From Halogranum rubrum (GTDB lineage: Archaea; Halobacteriota; Halobacteria; Halobacteriales; Haloferacaceae): DNA of 64,000 nt. Positions 60,851 through 64,000 of the stretch are shown piece by piece (the stretch's first letter is position 1; each line of letters opens with the position of its first letter). The stretch covers positions 1,592,962 through 1,656,961 of the forward strand of contig NZ_FOTC01000001.1 in NCBI RefSeq assembly GCF_900114455.1, in the 5' to 3' direction. The translations under genes and the position numbers were made by a program. The notes below the pieces were generated by a model, which saw only the letters and a program-made list of their open reading frames with translations, was not told the origin of the DNA and ran no database searches.

Positions 60851-61471
60851 GAATAGTAGCGCATATCTCGCCTTTGTCAGCACGAACAGCCACTCTCCGA
60901 CGTGGAACGACGAGATGAAGACGAGAGAGACGCTGTTCCGCGCAGTCGAACGGCAATTGCTCGTCGTTTGGTAACGCACACCGTGAATAGGAGCGAAAAC
61001 GGGGTGATTCACTCGATACAGGGTTTCTGTGGTACTGGTGGTCGATTGGACCACTCTCGTCGAGAGAGAAGTGTGCCGTAGCACAGAACGGTCGATAAAA
61101 GTCCGGTTCGAGCAACTTTTCGGCTGACAATCTGATAAATAGCAAGTAGTAGGGCTAGTACTGGCCGCACAGGTGACGATACTCGAACCAACTCGCGCTT
61201 TCTCGGCATACAGCCGAGAAAACACGGTCCCGTATCGCGGGAAACTGAGTAGCCGATTCTGGCTGACTGTCTAGTATAGTTACAACCCTACTGCTGTAAT
61301 GGTGTGATGTCCAAGTATGGCCGGTAAAGCGTGGAAATAATATCTTGTTCAACAGTAGAACTGTTTATCACTCTCGTCGTAGATTATTTACTCGGGTTTT
61401 TGCCGTTCTGAGAAGAGATTCGAAGAGAGAAAACTGTAGACCGAACTGTGGTAAAACCGTAGTGTGGTTTC
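60851..61471. other. long intergenic region
   Basis: About 620 bases with no credible protein-coding frame: the open frames on both strands have unnatural composition. It lies between ychF (ends 61472) and the IclR promoter. A cluster of hairpins at 61199-61268 is described separately; AT-rich boxes occur at 61131-61141 and 61270-61282. Confidence 0.5.
61199..61268 (-). ncRNA. candidate small RNA with consecutive hairpins
   Basis: Three inverted repeats follow each other: TTTCTCGGC/GCCGAGAAA (61199-61207 with 61213-61221, five-base loop), TCCCG/CGGGA (61228-61232 with 61238-61242) and AGCC/GGCT (61251-61254 with 61261-61264). On the minus strand an AT-rich box (actatac, 61272-61278) lies 20-25 bases upstream of the last hairpin. 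No reading frame fits, so this may be a small RNA; strand assignment is tentative. Confidence 0.4.
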
Positions 61472-62662
61472 TTAGTTCGTCGAGACGATTTCGACGACGT
61501 CGCGATGAGAGAGGTCGTGTCCCGATCCGATCTGTCGCTTGGCGCGGCAGTCGATGCCGTGGAGGAGACCATCGCCGATGTCCGAGTGAAGGTGATACGC
61601 GAAGTCCTCCGTCGTCGAGTCTTCGGGGAGGATGAAGCAGTCACGGAAGACACCCTTCTCGTCTTTCGACCCGTTTGCACTACCGGGGAAGATAGCGATG
61701 GCACCCATCACGTCGAACAGCGCACGTTCGAGTGCGGCCTGGACGCCCGTTCCATCGTACTGAAGCATGAACTCACGAATCTGTTCGAGACCAGCCTCCT
61801 GTTCGTCGCTGATGTCGCCGACAATGTCGAAGTCGGCGTCGCCGGGACGGTAGTCGACGACGCCTGCATCGGCGGCCTTCTTCAGCGCTTTCTCCGCGTG
61901 CGCGCTCGACGGGACGAACGTGAGATGCTCGTAGTCGGGGTCGGTGGTGACCGCCTCGAAGTTCGCCTGCGCCTCAGGGGTGTCCATCTTGTTCGCGCCG
62001 ATGATTATCGGTTTCGTCCGCTTGCGAATCTCGCGGGCGAGTGCTTCTCTGCCCTCCTCTTCCCACGTGTCGGGGTCGAGGTCGAGTCCGAGCGAGAGAA
62101 TGATCTGTTTGATCTCGTCTTTGTTCGTCTTGAACGCGCTCATCTGCTCTGCGAGGTCGATTTCGATGTGTTTCTCGTCACCGTCGTATCCGCTGCGGTG
62201 GCGCTCGATACCCTTCTCCAAGATGTCGAGATACCACATGTCGAGTTCGTTCTCCAAGAAGTCGATGTCGTCGCGAGGGTCGTGTCCCTCTGTCGCCTCG
62301 CCTTCGATATCCGTCTTTCCGGAGAAGTCGACGATGTGGACGAGAACGTCCGCCTCGTTGAGGTCTGTCAAGAACTGGTTGCCGAGGCCCTTCCCCTCGT
62401 GGGCCCCGGGGATGAGTCCAGCCACGTCGACGAGTTTGACCGGGACGAAACGCATCCCGTCGTCGCAGTAGCCGACATTCGGCGTACACGACTCGTCGAA
62501 CTCCGGTGCTGCACACTCGACACGAACGTACGCTTCGCCGATACTCGGATCGATGGTGGTGAACGGATACGCTCCCTCGGGGACGTCGTTCATCGTTGCC
62601 GCGTTGAAGAAACTCGACTTCCCCACAGAGGGTTTGCCGACCAACCCGATTTTGTAACTCAT
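61472..62662 (-). CDS. ychF: Obg-like GTPase/ATPase YchF
   Basis: A 396-residue YchF/Ola1-type P-loop protein with a G1 motif GKPSVGKSSF, G3 DVAGLIPGAHEGKGLG, an NKMD G4 motif and a C-terminal TGS domain. It is ribosome-associated and linked to stress and translation. The length is as expected, and the ATG at 62662 is clear. Confidence 0.93.
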   Translation of the reverse strand: MSYKIGLVGKPSVGKSSFFNAATMNDVPEGAYPFTTIDPSIGEAYVRVECAAPEFDESCTPNVGYCDDGMRFVPVKLVDVAGLIPGAHEGKGLGNQFLTDLNEADVLVHIVDFSGKTDIEGEATEGHDPRDDIDFLENELDMWYLDILEKGIERHRSGYDGDEKHIEIDLAEQMSAFKTNKDEIKQIILSLGLDLDPDTWEEEGREALAREIRKRTKPIIIGANKMDTPEAQANFEAVTTDPDYEHLTFVPSSAHAEKALKKAADAGVVDYRPGDADFDIVGDISDEQEAGLEQIREFMLQYDGTGVQAALERALFDVMGAIAIFPGSANGSKDEKGVFRDCFILPEDSTTEDFAYHLHSDIGDGLLHGIDCRAKRQIGSGHDLSHRDVVEIVSTN

Positions 62663-62813
62663 TACACGCTCTGGACGAGCGACGGTGAAAAGCCATTCTA
62701 CCCAGAATACGTGTGCGAGAGAGGGTCATGCGTACGTCTCTGCGTTTCTCGATGTTCGTCTCACTTCCTCTCTCTTCGACGTCTCTTTGGCGTTCCGCGC
62801 CGAACTCGTGGCT

Positions 62814-63095
62814 ATGAGCACGGACACGTTCGGCGTCGGTATCGGTGTCACCGAGACTGACCTCCAGTTTCTCGTCCAAGTGCCATCCGACATCGACTCT
62901 GGGTGGACAAATCCCGAAGAGTTCCAACGGTTGGTCGAGGCCGCCGTCTGGGAGCAACTCGACCAACAGGCGGTGCTCCAACAGATCGCGTCGACGACCG
63001 CTGCAGGCGAGACTGTTCGTCTCGGGACGGTTACACTAGAGCCAGATGGAACCGTAGTCGACCACTCACTCGCTGCCCCCGAAGGCGTCGAGTGA
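62814..63095 (+). CDS. small haloarchaeal protein of unknown function
   Basis: A 93-residue acidic protein (MSTDTFGVGIGVTETDLQFLVQVPSDID, here shown in two parts of the chain) with an alpha-beta feel and no catalytic motif. It may be a haloarchaeal domain of unknown function. The ATG at 62814 is used; the frame upstream overlaps the divergent promoter of ychF. Confidence 0.6.
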   Translation: MSTDTFGVGIGVTETDLQFLVQVPSDIDSGWTNPEEFQRLVEAAVWEQLDQQAVLQQIASTTAAGETVRLGTVTLEPDGTVVDHSLAAPEGVE

Positions 63096-63152
63096 CCTGA
63101 AACTCGGTTCTCGAACCGTGGCTGTTTCCTTCGTCGGCCGAGAGAAACGAGC

Positions 63153-63548
63153 ATGGACTCGGACGAGGGTACTCGACGAACGAAACACGATGCGGATACT
63201 ACTTCGTCCGTCCGAGCGGTACAGAATGCTGCACTCGAACGCGCACTTCTCTCGCCGACTGGTGATGCTGACTACGTCGCGTTCGCTGGTGCACTCGAAC
63301 GAACACGTACGACTGGCCACCTGTCGCTAGCTGGTGTGGCTATCCTCGCCTGCCTCGTGAGCCTCCAACTCGACTGCGAGGAACGCCCGTCACTCGACTT
63401 CGCGACTGAACGCCCGAGAGACGAGACTCATCTCGTCGACGGTGCTATCGTCGCACTGAATCGCTTCGACCTCACGACAGCAGAGGCGGCAGCGCTCGCG
63501 AACCGCTCTGTCGAGGACTTCGAGGCGGAACTCGAACGGCGAGGCTGA
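63153..63548 (+). CDS. small protein of unknown function
   Basis: A 131-residue acidic helical protein (ALERALLSPTGDADYVAFAG, then LTTAEAAALANRSVEDFEAELERRG). The end segment resembles a short helix-turn-helix-like or ubiquitin-binding-type helix pair. No family recognised. Its stop lies close to a strong hairpin and to the end of the rRNA operon. Confidence 0.55.
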   Translation: MDSDEGTRRTKHDADTTSSVRAVQNAALERALLSPTGDADYVAFAGALERTRTTGHLSLAGVAILACLVSLQLDCEERPSLDFATERPRDETHLVDGAIVALNRFDLTTAEAAALANRSVEDFEAELERRG

Positions 63549-63550
63549 CG

Positions 63551-63581
63551 GCCCACCTTCGCGCTGTGCGCGATGGTGGGC
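63551..63581. terminator. long perfect-arm hairpin downstream of the rRNA operon
   Basis: GCCCACC-t-TCGCGC-tgt-GCGCGA-t-GGTGGGC, a 13-bp stem with one T/T mismatch and a three-base loop, begins two bases after the stop of the preceding gene. It could be a transcription terminator for that gene or an rRNA operon processing or boundary element. Confidence 0.45.
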
Positions 63582-63656
63582 GCACGTGTTCGTCGACGAC
63601 TGTTCCTCGCTGTCTCTGACAGTGCTGCGGCTCTGCGTTCGAAATGTGAACAGCCC

Positions 63657-63678
63657 CGACGAGCGCTGCTGCTCGTCG
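63657..63678. terminator. hairpin downstream of 5S rRNA
   Basis: CGACGAGC/GCTCGTCG, eight base pairs with a six-base loop, lies 25-46 bases past the 3' end of 5S rRNA. It may end the rRNA operon transcript or serve as a processing signal; no classical T run is attached. Confidence 0.45.
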
Positions 63679-63702
63679 AGGCTGATGAATGTAAGTATGA
63701 GT

Positions 63703-63824
63703 GGAGGCGGCGAAGTGGTGTTTCCAGAGGCTCTCGCACTCCAGTACTTGCCACCACGCTGGTGAGCTTAACTTCCGTGTTCGGGATGGGTACGGGTGGA
63801 ACCTCACCGCTGTGGCCGCCGTAA
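63703..63824 (-). rRNA. rrf: 5S ribosomal RNA
   Basis: A 122-nt minus-strand stretch begins TTACGGCGGCCACAGCGGTG and contains the conserved CCCGTACCCATCCCGAACAC, GGAAGTTAAGC and GTACTGGAGTGCGAGAGCCT segments of archaeal 5S rRNA; the ends pair (GGCGGC with GCCGCC). The downstream 23S-5S order and strand agree with a haloarchaeal rRNA operon. Confidence 0.96.
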
Positions 63825-63826
63825 TG

Positions 63827-63865
63827 CCGACCTATGGAATCGAACCATAGTGATACCAATGTCGG
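63827..63865 (-). other. tRNA-like hairpin in the 23S-5S spacer
   Basis: On the minus strand CTATGG-TTCGATT-CCATAG forms a hairpin identical in shape to a tRNA T arm (GGTTCGATTCC), enclosed by CCGAC (63865-63861) and GTCGG (63831-63827). No D arm or anticodon arm is found upstream, so a full tRNA is not present. It may be a tRNA remnant or an RNA-processing signal located right before 5S. Confidence 0.4.
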
Positions 63866-63952
63866 ATTCGACTTGATCGAACCTTGTGTACGTGCATTCC
63901 AGTTAGCACCTGGACCCGTGTATCGGACACGGATTTGATCCCATGCGGTATG

Positions 63953-64000
63953 AATGTGGCTTGGACTGTTAGTGCTCGTGGGCTAAACGCCTCGTTGCCT
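63953..64000 (-). rRNA. rrl: 23S ribosomal RNA, 3' end (partial)
   Basis: The minus strand reads AGGCAACGAGGCGTTTAGCC then CACGAGCACTAACAGTCCAA, matching the conserved 3' end of haloarchaeal 23S rRNA. The rest of the gene lies beyond the window. The exact 3' end is approximate (63950-63956). Confidence 0.85.

Noticed and set aside
60809..61225. Frames in the gap between iclR and ychF
   Set aside because: Composition unlike any protein here and no start signals; treated as noncoding.
63827..63952. A complete tRNA gene in the 23S-5S spacer
   Set aside because: Only a T-arm-like hairpin is found; no anticodon or D arm and no matching acceptor 5' strand.
1..64000. CRISPR arrays or cas genes
   Set aside because: No regularly spaced repeats and no Cas-like proteins were seen on reading both strands.

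Overview
The window is chromosomal DNA from a halophilic archaeon (class Halobacteria). The evidence is GC-rich coding DNA, strongly acidic proteins, many Tat-type (twin-arginine) lipoprotein signals, archaeal TATA boxes about 25-35 nt before start codons, an archaeal alpha-type proteasome subunit, bat-type HTH regulators, a chemotaxis-type transducer and many small protein families known only from haloarchaea. The genus cannot be fixed from the window; the Haloferacales are a reasonable guess. The window ends in an rRNA operon on the minus strand (3' end of 23S, then 5S).

Layout. 0-14 kb is mostly housekeeping: methyltransferase, MFS transporter, ornithine cyclodeaminase-like enzyme, bat-type regulator, photolyase, a thiol-redox group (DsbA-like lipoprotein plus a Cys-containing membrane protein), superoxide dismutase, metallo-hydrolase, a pair of exported proteins of unknown function and flavin-dependent thymidylate synthase. 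14-18.5 kb is a more AT-rich accessory patch. It has a 45-residue membrane peptide, a lipoprotein, a triple Fe-S-domain protein, a broken ISH-type transposase, remnants of a virus or plasmid, two overlapping membrane ORFs and a family of degenerate repeats. 18.5-25.7 kb is a minus-strand run of cell-surface genes: PAP2-type enzyme, solute-binding lipoprotein, two large membrane proteins (one GT-C-like) and an arylsulfotransferase-like protein. A likely structured RNA follows. 26-37.4 kb holds sufB, proteasome alpha2, a MOSC protein, a PAC2-family protein, tRNA-Glu(CTC) and various enzymes.

37.4-60.8 kb is the most interesting part, a large catabolic island. It contains a three-subunit molybdenum hydroxylase (FAD, Mo and 2Fe-2S subunits) with maturation factors (MocA-, XdhC-, CoxG- and MoeA-like). 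It also has a hydantoinase/dihydropyrimidinase, a cyclase-family metal hydrolase, an unusual HpaI-type aldolase, a class III CoA-transferase, a CocE-type hydrolase, a zinc alcohol dehydrogenase, two NCS2 nucleobase permeases, an MFS transporter, a soluble chemotaxis transducer and an IclR regulator. Together they suggest uptake, ring hydroxylation, ring opening and cleavage of an N-heterocyclic or cyclic-imide compound. The substrate is not identifiable from sequence. The Mo subunit has an AYRGFG loop rather than the CO-dehydrogenase AYxCSFR loop, so a CO dehydrogenase label would be wrong.

60.8-64 kb holds the translation-associated GTPase YchF, two small haloarchaeal genes, strong hairpins and the 5S/23S rRNA genes.
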